Shown in pieces: positions 7,866 through 15,723 of a stretch of 25,878 bases of DNA. Each line of letters opens with the position of its first letter. Within the stretch, counting starts at the first letter, position 1. The position numbers were made by a program, and so were the translations under genes. Origin of the DNA: JBIKLM01 sp044375105 (GTDB taxonomy: Bacteria > Planctomycetota > UBA1135 > GCA-002686595); assembly GCA_044375105.1 (NCBI GenBank), contig JBILNK010000044.1, forward strand, positions 1-25,878, written 5' to 3'. The notes beneath the pieces were generated by a model. That model had not been told where the DNA came from and made no database searches. It saw only the letters and a program-made list of their open reading frames with translations.

Positions 7866-9295
7866 AGCTCAAGACCTTACTTCCATTCTGCCTAGTCGTT
7901 GCCGCGCAGACTGGCTGCCGCAGTTCGGGGCCCAAGAATCCGCTTGCCGAGCCTGAGCCTCCCCCGGCCGTGCTGGTCGACTGGCGAGAGTACTTCGCCG
8001 ACGAGCGTCTGCGCGCACTGATCAGCCAAGCCTTGGAAGGCAGCCCGGATCTGGAGGCGGTCAGCCAGCGCCTGCGCGGCGCCCAAGCCGGTCTGGTCGC
8101 CGCCGATGGGGCTCTGCGGCCGGTCGTGGAGGCGGTCGCCGGGGCTTCCATGCGTCGGTTCGGTCGTTACACGATGGACGGCGCCGGCAACGCTGGCACC
8201 CTGATCATCGGCGACGAGACTGTGCCGGTGGATCTGCCCGATTATCGGCTTGGATTCCAGGCCAACTGGGAACTCGACCTGTGGGGGCGCCTGCGCAATC
8301 TCCGGGCGGCAGCGGTCAGCCGCCTGGCTGCCGCCAGGGAAGAGATCTGCCTGGTCCGCACCAGCTTGATCGCTGCGCTGGCAGAGGCCTACTACTCGTT
8401 CCTCGGTTTGGACGAGAGTCGCGCTCTCATCGAGGACATGATCGCTGTCCAGTACGGCGCCCTCGACACGATCCGTGAACAGCGCCGCATCGGGATGGCC
8501 AACGAGCTTTCCGTACGTCAGTTCGAAGCCGACCTGGATCGTCTCCAGGCGCTGTTGGTCGAGGTCGAGCTGGCCAAGATACAGCAGGAGGCAGCCTTCA
8601 ATTTCTTGCTTGGGAGGCCCGCGGGTTCCATCGAGCGCAGCGCCGCACCCGTCGAGGCATGGGTCTTGCCCGAGCTCGAGGTGGTCCTCGAGCCTGCATC
8701 CCTGTTGAACCGTCCAGAGGTCCGCATTGCCGAGCATCGGCTGGTGGCGGCGGATGCCGATGTGGAGGCCGCGCGTGCTGCATTCCTGCCCAGTCTGAGC
8801 CTCGGCGCCACGCTCGGACTGCAGGCCTTCAGACCGGAGCTCCTCTCCCGCGCGGATTCATTCGCATACTCTGTCGGCGGAGATCTGGTGGGCCCGCTCT
8901 TCAATCGCGCGGCGATCGAGGCCCTCCTGGAGGCCGCCCGCGCCGAGCAGGCCGAGGCGCTCGTGCTCTACAAGCAGGCGATCATCGCTGGTCTGTTGGA
9001 GGTGGATCAGCAGCTGCGCTCGAGTCGTCAATTGGCCGAGGGCTATGCGATCAAGGCCCGGCAGGTGAGCAAGCTCACCGAAGCCGTCGAGGCCGCCGGC
9101 GAGCTGTTCCGGTCCGGCAGTGCCTCGTATCTCGAACTCCTGACGGTGCAGCAGGCGGCCTTGGAAGCGCGCCTGGAGTTGGTCGAATGGCGCCGCCGCC
9201 AGGTCACGGCTTCGATCGGGCTCTATCGGGCCTTGGGCGGCGGAAGCAGAGGCCTCGACGGCGATCACGGGGAACCGGTGAGGGGATCGACCTGA
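7862..9295 (+). CDS. TolC/OprM-type outer-membrane efflux lipoprotein (NodT family)
   Basis: This is the outer-membrane channel of the tripartite pump, 477 residues. GTG 7862 overlaps the pump stop by four bases, and GAGG lies seven bases upstream. A short signal peptide ends at 'AAQTGC', giving lipid-anchored Cys19; Gln at the -3 position of the lipobox is atypical. Two outer-membrane efflux (OEP) repeats follow, at about 40-250 and 270-460, each with long Ala/Glu/Leu-rich helices. Typical signatures include 'YRLGFQANWELDLWGRLRN' and a C-terminal 'SYLELLTVQQAALEARLEL'. The tight overlap shows that it is made together with the pump. It completes the adaptor-pump-channel set, so the operon looks functional as a unit. 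Confidence 0.94.
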   Translation: MKLKTLLPFCLVVAAQTGCRSSGPKNPLAEPEPPPAVLVDWREYFADERLRALISQALEGSPDLEAVSQRLRGAQAGLVAADGALRPVVEAVAGASMRRFGRYTMDGAGNAGTLIIGDETVPVDLPDYRLGFQANWELDLWGRLRNLRAAAVSRLAAAREEICLVRTSLIAALAEAYYSFLGLDESRALIEDMIAVQYGALDTIREQRRIGMANELSVRQFEADLDRLQALLVEVELAKIQQEAAFNFLLGRPAGSIERSAAPVEAWVLPELEVVLEPASLLNRPEVRIAEHRLVAADADVEAARAAFLPSLSLGATLGLQAFRPELLSRADSFAYSVGGDLVGPLFNRAAIEALLEAARAEQAEALVLYKQAIIAGLLEVDQQLRSSRQLAEGYAIKARQVSKLTEAVEAAGELFRSGSASYLELLTVQQAALEARLELVEWRRRQVTASIGLYRALGGGSRGLDGDHGEPVRGST

Positions 9296-9440
9296 GCTGG
9301 AGCATCCCGGACGCCACGGGCATCACAGCAAGCTGGGCCGGCGCTTGCTCCGGCCCAGCGTCGGGTGCCGCCGGCGATGGGCCCTTCCCGAGCGGCCCGG
9401 AGCTCCGCCCATTCGGAATCCCGGCGCCACGGCGTTCCGC
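9296..9440. other. Intergenic sequence between convergent genes
   Basis: This is the space between the end of the efflux operon and the terminator of the minus-strand metallophosphoesterase gene. I see no gene and no clear plus-strand intrinsic terminator with a T-tract. The efflux transcript may end through Rho, or at the reverse-facing hairpin just to the right. Confidence 0.4.
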
Positions 9441-9485
9441 GAAAAAAGCAGCGCCGCGACCGCCGGGGGGGGGGGCGCGGCGCTG
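9441..9485 (-). terminator. Intrinsic terminator of the metallophosphoesterase gene
   Basis: A perfect 10-base stem is formed by CAGCGCCGCG (9449-9458) and CGCGGCGCTG (9476-9485). On the minus strand it is followed by GCTTTTTTC, which is the A-run at 9442-9447 read in reverse. It lies 35 bases beyond the stop at 9520, in the right orientation for that gene. The loop is 17 bases and contains eleven consecutive G (9465-9475) on the plus strand, an unusual homopolymer that could also be a sequencing or assembly weak point. Confidence 0.75.
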
Positions 9486-9519
9486 GGGAGGCCCGGGGGG
9501 GCGCTTCAGGCGGCTGATT

Positions 9520-11508
9520 TCAGGGGCACAGGCGGCAGGCCAGGCCGTTGCTGAAGGCGAAGCCTTCGGGCTTGGAGGGGTCGCTGGCGAAGGCCTGCAG
9601 ATAGAGGGTCAGGCCGGGCAGGTTTTGGCCGCCAGGGATCGGCAGGGAGCTGACCACTTCGCCGCTCAGATTCGGGGTGAAGCTGATGCCGCCCAGGCTG
9701 CCCAGGTCGATCAGGGCTACGCCGCCCAGCAGCGGGAGCGCAGCCTGGCCCAAGCTCCAGGCGGTGAAAGCACCGCCGGCAGGGGCCGGACTGACGCTGG
9801 CCAGCACGTGGCCGCCCAGGGTCGGCGAGCCGATGCCGCTCAGGCTCAGGCTGTTGGTCGGCGAGGCCCCCTGGCCGTAGGGCGTATAGCCGCACTGGAA
9901 GGCATAGACGATCTCGAGCCGCGGGCGGAACAGGGGGTTCTTGCTCTCGCTGGTGGCGATCGAGATGCCGTCGTCGTTGCCGGAGATGATCTCGGGCAGG
10001 ATCGCGAAGCCGAAGTTCGGCTGGCCGTCGACCCAGGCCTGCACGGTGCTGGTCACGTCGATGCGGCGCAGACCATCCTCGTTGGGGTTGTTGTCGCCCT
10101 CGATCACGGCCAGGATCGGGCCGATTTCGCTGCCCGATAGACCGTTGCCGAGTGAGTTCCAGGTGGAGGTCTCGCTCCAGGGCACCTGCACGCGGTGCAG
10201 GAAGAAGTCCGGGTCCAGGAAGGGGTTGTCGATGTCGTCGACGATCTGGATCGAAAGGTGCGCGCGCACCACCTGGGCACCAGCGGGCACGCGCCCGAGA
10301 CCGGCCGGGCCGACGATGCCGTCGAAGCGGATCAGCGCTTGGCCGCGGGAATCGGAAAACAGCGAATTGGTCGTGTCGTCGTCGGATTCGCGCGTCTCGG
10401 ATTGACCGTAGGCTGTGTTGGGGCTGGCCTGGTTGATCCAGGTGTCCTGAGTGCCGACGTAGGTGCTGCCGAGGTGGGTGGCGATCTGTTCCTGCAGCAC
10501 CACCGTCGGGCGCGTTTCGCGGAAGCCGTCGAAGTCGACCGGCGCGCTGAACTTGCTCTCGGCCGCGCTGCGGAAGGCGTTGAGGGTCGGCGAGTAGGAG
10601 TCGACGCGCACCAGTTTGGCGCCGATGTCCAGCTCCATGATGCGCAACCAGCCGTCGCCGCCGTTGGGGTCGTCCTGGTAGTCGGCCAGGACTTCGTGCA
10701 CGGTGCGGCCCTCGACGTTGGTCAGGGTTTGGCGGAATTCCTCGTGGAAGTGGCCGCAGTTGACCCAGAAGATGTTCGGGTTACGGCGCACGAACCAGTC
10801 CGCGAACTGGGTCGACTCGATCCCGTCCGGTACGTACTTGCCCTCGATCGCGTACCAGATCGGGGGGTAGTAGCCGGAGGGCACCAGCGGCACGCCGGCG
10901 GTGTAGTCCTCGGCGTCCTGCAGGTAGCGGTGGGTGGTCATCATCACCGGCTTGTCGCGGTGCTGGCTCAAGATGCCCTGGGCCCACTCGAGCTCGCGCA
11001 GGGCTCCATCGCACTCGAGGTGCAGGCCCAGGAACTCGAACCCTCCGGCCTGGAAGACCTGGTAGCTGCTCATGCCGCTCGGAGAGCTGCCGCGGTACCA
11101 AGACTTGCCGGCGAAGCGTTGGGCGCCGAAGAATTGCTTGAAGAACTGCGGGATGTAGGGCTGGCCGGCGCTGCCGGTCGGCGTGATGTCGTGGTTGCCG
11201 GCGGTCACGCCGTAGGGCACCCCGGCGGCGTCCAGCACCGACATGGACTGGTCGGCGTTGGCCCACTGGACCAGGTTGTCGCCGTCGTTGACCACGTCGC
11301 CGTAGTGGGCCACGTAGCGGATGTTGCGCTGGCTGAGGTTCGCAGCGACCCATTGGGTCTGGGCGCTGAAGATCGCCGGGAAGAACTCGCTGTAGTTCTG
11401 CGTGTCCGGCAGGCCGATGATGGTGAAGGTCTGGGCGGAGAGCGGCAGGGCGCCGAGGCACAGCGCCGCCGCGGCCAGGGCGCGGGCGGGGGGGAGCGGG
11501 ATCTGCAT
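9520..11508 (-). CDS. Secreted metallophosphoesterase with DNRLRE-like region and C-terminal domain
   Basis: This is an exported calcineurin-like metallophosphatase, 662 residues from ATG 11508, which directly precedes a signal peptide (about 1-25, ending 'LPLSA'). Metal-binding motifs appear in order: 'GLPDTQNY' (D35), 'HYGDVVND' (D71), 'AGNHD' (N105-H106), 'TTHRYL' (H193) and 'GHFHEE' (H253/H255). A beta-rich region at about 341-536 resembles DNRLRE domains, with 'QALIRFDG', 'DVTSTVQAWVDG' and 'LEIVYAF'. The last 120 residues form a separate domain beginning 'CGYTPYGQG' and ending 'SNGLACRLCP', of a type I recall from secreted planctomycete proteins. The substrate is unknown. It is monocistronic, with its own terminator and no overlap with neighbours, and is not obviously part of the polysaccharide locus. 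A frame from TTG 11547 is possible but would spoil the signal peptide. Confidence 0.9.
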   Translation of the reverse strand: MQIPLPPARALAAAALCLGALPLSAQTFTIIGLPDTQNYSEFFPAIFSAQTQWVAANLSQRNIRYVAHYGDVVNDGDNLVQWANADQSMSVLDAAGVPYGVTAGNHDITPTGSAGQPYIPQFFKQFFGAQRFAGKSWYRGSSPSGMSSYQVFQAGGFEFLGLHLECDGALRELEWAQGILSQHRDKPVMMTTHRYLQDAEDYTAGVPLVPSGYYPPIWYAIEGKYVPDGIESTQFADWFVRRNPNIFWVNCGHFHEEFRQTLTNVEGRTVHEVLADYQDDPNGGDGWLRIMELDIGAKLVRVDSYSPTLNAFRSAAESKFSAPVDFDGFRETRPTVVLQEQIATHLGSTYVGTQDTWINQASPNTAYGQSETRESDDDTTNSLFSDSRGQALIRFDGIVGPAGLGRVPAGAQVVRAHLSIQIVDDIDNPFLDPDFFLHRVQVPWSETSTWNSLGNGLSGSEIGPILAVIEGDNNPNEDGLRRIDVTSTVQAWVDGQPNFGFAILPEIISGNDDGISIATSESKNPLFRPRLEIVYAFQCGYTPYGQGASPTNSLSLSGIGSPTLGGHVLASVSPAPAGGAFTAWSLGQAALPLLGGVALIDLGSLGGISFTPNLSGEVVSSLPIPGGQNLPGLTLYLQAFASDPSKPEGFAFSNGLACRLCP

Positions 11509-11715
11509 GGCCGGCACCCTAGGCAGCCTCCGCAAAGCTCCGGTCAAGCCAGCATCAATGGCCGGATGGCGCGCGCGGGCCGGGAATCTGTTGTCGTGTC
11601 GCGATCCGGGGCGCCACGGGACGGGCTTGTAACTTGGCTACACCCACCCAGCTGGGTGCAGGCCCCCGGCGGTTTGCAACCTGCATCACCGGGGCCAATG
11701 CCGCCAGCTCCGGCT
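11509..11715. promoter_or_regulatory. Promoter region of the metallophosphoesterase gene, with palindrome
   Basis: This 207-base gap must hold the 3' end of the glycosyltransferase operon and the start signals of the secreted phosphoesterase. A perfect 14-base palindrome, CACCCAGCTGGGTG, lies at 11645-11658. Next to it a hairpin (GGCCCCCGG 11661-11669 with CCGGGGCC 11689-11696, one bulged C) could be the operon's terminator, but no T-tract follows it. On the minus strand TTGACC (around 11542-11547) resembles a -35 box; I see no good matching -10. Confidence 0.35.
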
Positions 11716-12942
11716 TCAGTCGACTCCCGGGGGAGGCTGTTCGGCGCTGCGCTCCGTGCGCTTCCAGGCGCTCGAGCGCCGCGCGGTGGCCAGCAGGCGC
11801 GGCAGCAGCGCCAGCTTCCAGGCCACGTAGGCCGGCGCCAGCAGCAGCGCCAGCAGGTCCTTGGCGCTGCCCTTGCCGACCCGGATGGCGCACAGGATAT
11901 GCAGCGGCAGGAGCGCCAGGGCCAGCCCCAGATAGCCGTGGGCGGCCGGGCCCGGCACGGCCAGGGCCAGGAGCAGCAGGGCCACGTGGAAGCCCAGCGG
12001 CAAGAGCAGCAGCTCGAGCAGCGGCTCCAGCAGCCTGAGGCGCCCCTTAAGCACCTCCAGGAACAGCCCGGGGGCGTGCTCGCGGATCATGCGGAAGCGG
12101 CCGCCTTCCCAGCGCGAGCGCTGGGTCTTGCTGGCGCCCAGGGACGGCGGTGCGTCGGCGGCCACCAGCGCCTCCGCCAGGAAGCGCACGCGGATGCCGG
12201 CGCGCACCAGGCGGATGTGGTATTCGAGGTCCTCGACGATCGAGGTGGCCGTGTAGGGCACGGCCTCCAGCGTGCGCGCGCTCAGGCCGAAGCCGTTGCC
12301 CAGGATGCCCACGGACAGTCCCAGGTGGTCGCGGGACTTGGGGCGCAGGTGGTTGAAGGCCAAGAGCGCCAGGTGCTGCAGGCGGGCGCGCAGGGAGACC
12401 TCCGGATCGCCGGAGTGGTACGGCGCCTGCAGGGCCGGCACGCCGCGCTCGAAGGCCTGCGCCGCGCCGGTCAGCAGGGTCGAGCTGACGCGCGTATCCG
12501 CGTCGATCACCAGGAAGGCCCCGGGGCGATCCGCGCCGGAGCGGGCCAGGGCCGAGCGGAAGGCGAAATCGAGGGCATGCCCCTTGCCGCGCCGCTCGGG
12601 GTCCCGGCGCTCGAGCACCGTGACGCTGAAGCCCGCGCGGGGTCGTGCGCGCCCCAGGGCCCGGGCTTGCTCGGCGGTGTCGTCGCTGCAATTGTCCGCC
12701 ACGACCAGCAGCTCGACCTCGGCCTCCGGGCGCGGGCAAGCCAGCAGACCGCCCAGGGTGCGCGCGATACCCGCGCCCTCGTCGTGGGCCGGGATGACCA
12801 CCGTCAGGCGCTCGAGGCGCCCGGGCTCGGGCCCCTCTAGCAGCGGCCGCCCGCGCAGCCAGCCGAAGGTCAACAGCGCCAGCTCGACGGTGCCCGGCAG
12901 GGTCAGCGCCGCCAGGCCGTGGGCCAGGATCTCGCTCAGCAC
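11716..12942 (-). CDS. Membrane glycosyltransferase family 2 (cellulose-synthase-like)
   Basis: This 408-residue GT2 enzyme has one N-terminal and two or three C-terminal hydrophobic segments (about 302-385). Motifs run in family order: 'VVIPAHDEG' (48-56), D83 in 'VADNCSDDTA', 'DADT' (147-150), 'ED' (237-238, likely catalytic base) and 'QRSRW' (274-278). The last three are the signature of processive or lipid-associated GT2 enzymes related to cellulose synthase and ceramide glucosyltransferase. It probably transfers a sugar at the cytoplasmic face of the inner membrane. GTG 12942 overlaps the upstream gene, whose stop is at 12936-12938, by seven bases, and no ATG is available nearby. It is last in the six-gene glycosyltransferase run. 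Donor and acceptor cannot be read from sequence. Confidence 0.88.
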   Translation of the reverse strand: MLSEILAHGLAALTLPGTVELALLTFGWLRGRPLLEGPEPGRLERLTVVIPAHDEGAGIARTLGGLLACPRPEAEVELLVVADNCSDDTAEQARALGRARPRAGFSVTVLERRDPERRGKGHALDFAFRSALARSGADRPGAFLVIDADTRVSSTLLTGAAQAFERGVPALQAPYHSGDPEVSLRARLQHLALLAFNHLRPKSRDHLGLSVGILGNGFGLSARTLEAVPYTATSIVEDLEYHIRLVRAGIRVRFLAEALVAADAPPSLGASKTQRSRWEGGRFRMIREHAPGLFLEVLKGRLRLLEPLLELLLLPLGFHVALLLLALAVPGPAAHGYLGLALALLPLHILCAIRVGKGSAKDLLALLLAPAYVAWKLALLPRLLATARRSSAWKRTERSAEQPPPGVD

Positions 12943-14216
12943 ACCCCGGCCCCCCCGCGCGCTACTCGGATGGCGGCCTCGAAGCGCTCCATCAAGCGCG
13001 CCGCTTCCTTGCCGGCATCGTGGTCCGCTTCGACCCGCGCGCGGCCCGCGGCGCCGAGGCGGTCGAGCTCGGCGGCGCTGGCGCCGTGGCAGGCCTCCAG
13101 GGCCTCGACCAGGGCCTCGACCGAGCCGGCCGGCACGACCCAGCCGGAGCGCCCGTTCTCGACCAGCTCCGGGATCCCGGCGATGTAGGTCGAGATCACC
13201 GGCCGCCGCAGGGCGTAGCTCTCCATGAACACCACGGGCAGGCCTTCGTCGAAGGAGGGCAGCACCATGGCCTGGCTCTGGAGCAGCTCCGCGCGCACCT
13301 CGGCGCCGCTCTTCCAGCCCAGGAATTCGAGCTGCTCCAGCACGCCCAGCTGGCCGGCCACGCGCCGGATCTCGCCCTCGAATTCGCCGCCCCCGATCAG
13401 GGCCAGGCGCAGGGGCTTGCCGCGCCGCCGGAGCTCGGCCAAGGCTTCCAGCAGCACCAGGTGGCCCTTGACCGGCGAGAGGCGCGCCACGCAGATCAGG
13501 CGCTGGTTCTTGGGATTCGGCGAGGCCGCGCCATCCAGGAACGTGCCGTCGATGCCGCAATGGATCAGGTGCAGCTTGCCCCAGTGGGCGTAGTCGGACC
13601 AGCGCTTCAGCATCGACAGCCCGTGGTGGCTGATCGCCACGGCGAAGCGCGCCCGGTGCAGGCATTCGCGCAGCCCGTGCTGGCTGATCGCTTCGAAGAT
13701 TTCCGGGCCGTGGAAGGTGAAGCTGTAGCCCGGGCCCCCCAGGGTCTCGAGCAGGCAGGCCACCGTGGCGCTGTTGGTGCCGAAGTGGGCGTGCAGGTGG
13801 TCGACCGGGCGCTGTGCCAGGCGGCCCAGCAGGTAGCAGGCTTCCGCCAGGTAGAAGAGGTGCGCGAATCGGCCGCGCGGGTGGCGGCGGCCGATGAACC
13901 AGGCCCGGCGCAGGGCCTCGAAAAAGCGCCCGGGGCGGGTCAGCGCGACGCGCAGGGTCGCCAGCAGCACCGCCGGCTTGTGATCGAGCACGAAGTGCGT
14001 GCGCTCCGCCTCCGCCAGGTCGCCCGGATCCACCAGCGGCTCGCCCACGCGCCGCAGCGAAAAACGCTGCACCTCGAAGCCCGCCCCGGCCACGGCCAGG
14101 ATCTCGCGCCGCATCCAGGCGTGGCTGGTCTTGGGGTACTGGTTGATCAGGTAGGCCACCCGGCGGGGGGGCCCGGAGCCCCGCGCGGCGGCGGGGTCGG
14201 CGGGGGCGGGGCTCAC
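12936..14216 (-). CDS. GT4-family glycosyltransferase (GT-B fold)
   Basis: This is a 426-residue retaining glycosyltransferase. The N-terminal acceptor domain has 'YLINQYPKTSHAWMRREI' and 'HAHFGTNSA' (142-150). The C-terminal nucleotide-sugar domain begins near 'RLICVARLSPVKGH' and carries the GT4 E-x7-E pair E324/E332 in 'DEGLPVVFMESYA'. The opening 'SxTF/KTSHAW'-like segment is typical of exopolysaccharide enzymes related to AmsK/WcaL. I chose GTG 14216 because it overlaps the stop of the preceding gene as GTGA and leaves a short Pro/Ala-rich leader before the fold. The frame extends much further upstream, but only as antiparallel noise inside the neighbouring gene. It likely adds one sugar to the lipid-linked repeat unit. 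Confidence 0.9.
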   Translation of the reverse strand: MSPAPADPAAARGSGPPRRVAYLINQYPKTSHAWMRREILAVAGAGFEVQRFSLRRVGEPLVDPGDLAEAERTHFVLDHKPAVLLATLRVALTRPGRFFEALRRAWFIGRRHPRGRFAHLFYLAEACYLLGRLAQRPVDHLHAHFGTNSATVACLLETLGGPGYSFTFHGPEIFEAISQHGLRECLHRARFAVAISHHGLSMLKRWSDYAHWGKLHLIHCGIDGTFLDGAASPNPKNQRLICVARLSPVKGHLVLLEALAELRRRGKPLRLALIGGGEFEGEIRRVAGQLGVLEQLEFLGWKSGAEVRAELLQSQAMVLPSFDEGLPVVFMESYALRRPVISTYIAGIPELVENGRSGWVVPAGSVEALVEALEACHGASAAELDRLGAAGRARVEADHDAGKEAARLMERFEAAIRVARGGAGVC

Positions 14217-15226
14217 TTGTATTCGATCAGGCCGGCCCGTCGACGGAGCAGGCGGTGCTTCCAGAACGAGAGGAAACCGGCGGTTTCGGCGAACTTGCCC
14301 AGGAAGGTGTAGCGCGCGTAGAGCCCCGCGGCCCCCGGGGAATCCCCGCGGGCCTGGCGCTGGGTCCGCACCTTGGAAACCAGGCGGCCGTAGGCCAGCG
14401 CCAGTCCGAGGGGCGCCGGCCAGAGGGGTAGGCCGGCGGCCCACAGGCCCAGGCTGGCCCCGAGGGCGGCGAGCGGCAGGCCGAGGGCATACAGCAGGGC
14501 GCTCTGGGCCAGGCGCACCATGGCGCGCTGGCCGCCGGTGCCGTGCAGCGCCCAGGCCTCGGCCGCCGCGTGCCCGGAGCGTTTGGTGCGCCGCCACCAC
14601 TGCCCGAAGCGGGTCATGGCGGCGTCGTGGAGGGTGATCAGGCCCGGCAGGCGCCGGATGCGGCCGCCGCGCCTCCGCAGGCGGAAGCACAGCTCGGGCT
14701 CTTCGCCGGCGATCAGGCGCGCATCGAAGCCGCCCACGGCCTCCAGGGCGGCGCGCCGATAGAGCGCATCGCCGCCGCAGGCCTCGGCCTCGCCGACCGG
14801 GGTGTTCCATTCGAGGTCGCAGAGCAGGTTCCAGGGCGAGGCCTCCGGAAAGCGCTCCTTGCGCTGGGCGCAAACCGCCGCCAGGTCCGGCTCCGCCCGC
14901 AGCGCCGCCAGGCCGCGCTCGATCCAATCCGGCACCAGCTCGCAATCGCCGTCGACGAACTGCACGAACTCGACCGTGGGGTGCAGCTCGAGCAGGCGCT
15001 CGAAGCCGGCGTTGCGCGCCCGGGCCGCGGTGAACGGCCGCGACAGGTCCAGCTCGACCACCTCGACGCCGCGCCGGCGCGCCGCCTCGCGGCTGCCGTC
15101 GGTCGAGCCCGAATCGACGTACACCGTGGCCAGCCCCTGGGCCAGCAGGGCCTCCAAGCAGCGCTCCAGGCGCTGGCCCTCGTTGCGCCCGATGGCCACG
15201 GCGCCGAGCCGCACCGGGGCGCTCAT
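14213..15226 (-). CDS. GT2-family glycosyltransferase (GT-A fold)
   Basis: This is a 337-residue glycosyltransferase. Its GT-A core begins at once with 'GAVAIGRNEGQRLERCL', followed by 'VDSGSTDGS' (37-45), the metal-binding 'DGD' (92-94) and 'GEEPELCFRLR' (174-184), which holds the probable catalytic acids. A conserved 'FGQWWRRTKRSGHAAAE' segment follows, then two hydrophobic stretches. This full-length architecture is common in exopolysaccharide and exosortase-linked clusters. ATG 15226 overlaps the upstream stop as ATGA, and the gene's own TGA overlaps the next GTG, so it is translationally coupled on both sides. Sugar specificity is unknown. Confidence 0.92.
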   Translation of the reverse strand: MSAPVRLGAVAIGRNEGQRLERCLEALLAQGLATVYVDSGSTDGSREAARRRGVEVVELDLSRPFTAARARNAGFERLLELHPTVEFVQFVDGDCELVPDWIERGLAALRAEPDLAAVCAQRKERFPEASPWNLLCDLEWNTPVGEAEACGGDALYRRAALEAVGGFDARLIAGEEPELCFRLRRRGGRIRRLPGLITLHDAAMTRFGQWWRRTKRSGHAAAEAWALHGTGGQRAMVRLAQSALLYALGLPLAALGASLGLWAAGLPLWPAPLGLALAYGRLVSKVRTQRQARGDSPGAAGLYARYTFLGKFAETAGFLSFWKHRLLRRRAGLIEYK

Positions 15227-15723
15227 CGCTCGCGCTCCAAGGCCCCGAAGCGGCCTTCCAGATAGGCCGCCAGCTCGACGGCCCGCGGGCCGCTGCGCTG
15301 GCCCCGCGCGGCGGCCAGGGCCGCTTCGATGGCCGCGCCGAGCTCGGCCGGATCGCGCAGCAGCCCGACCCGGCCGGCCTGCGTCAGGCGCTCCGCGAAG
15401 CCCACCTGATGGTCGTCCACGTGCTCTCCGTGGCGGCGTTGGCGCGGCACCAGCAGCGGGCGCTGCCCGAGCTCGAGGCACAGCAGGGTGGACCCCGCGC
15501 CGGCATGGGAGATCACCAGCTCGGCGCCGGCGATCAGCGCGCGCATGCGCTCGAAGGGCACCAGCCGCTCGTGGGGCACGTGGCGCGGCACATGGCTCGA
15601 GGATCCGATCTGAGCGAAGCGCTCGCGCCCTGCCAGGGGCCCGCCGGGGGCCGCCAGGGCGTCGAAGGCCTCCACCAACCGGTGGAACGAAAACTTTTCG
15701 GTCCCGACGGTCAGCAGGATCAC
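15223..15723 (-). CDS. PssE/Alg13-like glycosyltransferase catalytic subunit
   Basis: This 166-residue protein is the C-terminal half of a split GT28-type enzyme. It opens with 'LLTVGTEKFSFHRL', has 'ISHAGAGST' (71-79) in the nucleotide-sugar binding region, and 'VPRQRRHGEHVDDHQ' (92-106), a hallmark of PssE and Alg13 homologues. In this family the subunit binds the UDP-sugar and is inactive without the membrane partner, which here is the gene just upstream. GTG 15723 overlaps the partner's stop as GTGA, and its stop overlaps the following ATG. Together the pair probably adds the second sugar of the repeat unit, as PssDE does by family knowledge. Confidence 0.92.
   Translation of the reverse strand: MILLTVGTEKFSFHRLVEAFDALAAPGGPLAGRERFAQIGSSSHVPRHVPHERLVPFERMRALIAGAELVISHAGAGSTLLCLELGQRPLLVPRQRRHGEHVDDHQVGFAERLTQAGRVGLLRDPAELGAAIEAALAAARGQRSGPRAVELAAYLEGRFGALERER

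Noticed and set aside
8659..10140. Plus-strand open frame of 493 codons spanning two genes
   Set aside because: It crosses the channel gene in a shifted frame, the terminator hairpin and the antisense of the phosphoesterase. No domain is visible.
10195..12840. Very long plus-strand open frame of 881 codons
   Set aside because: It lies opposite the phosphoesterase and the membrane GT2, both with clear family motifs. Its translation is Val/Gly/Ala/Gln/Arg-rich with no fold signature, a usual mirror effect in G+C-rich DNA.
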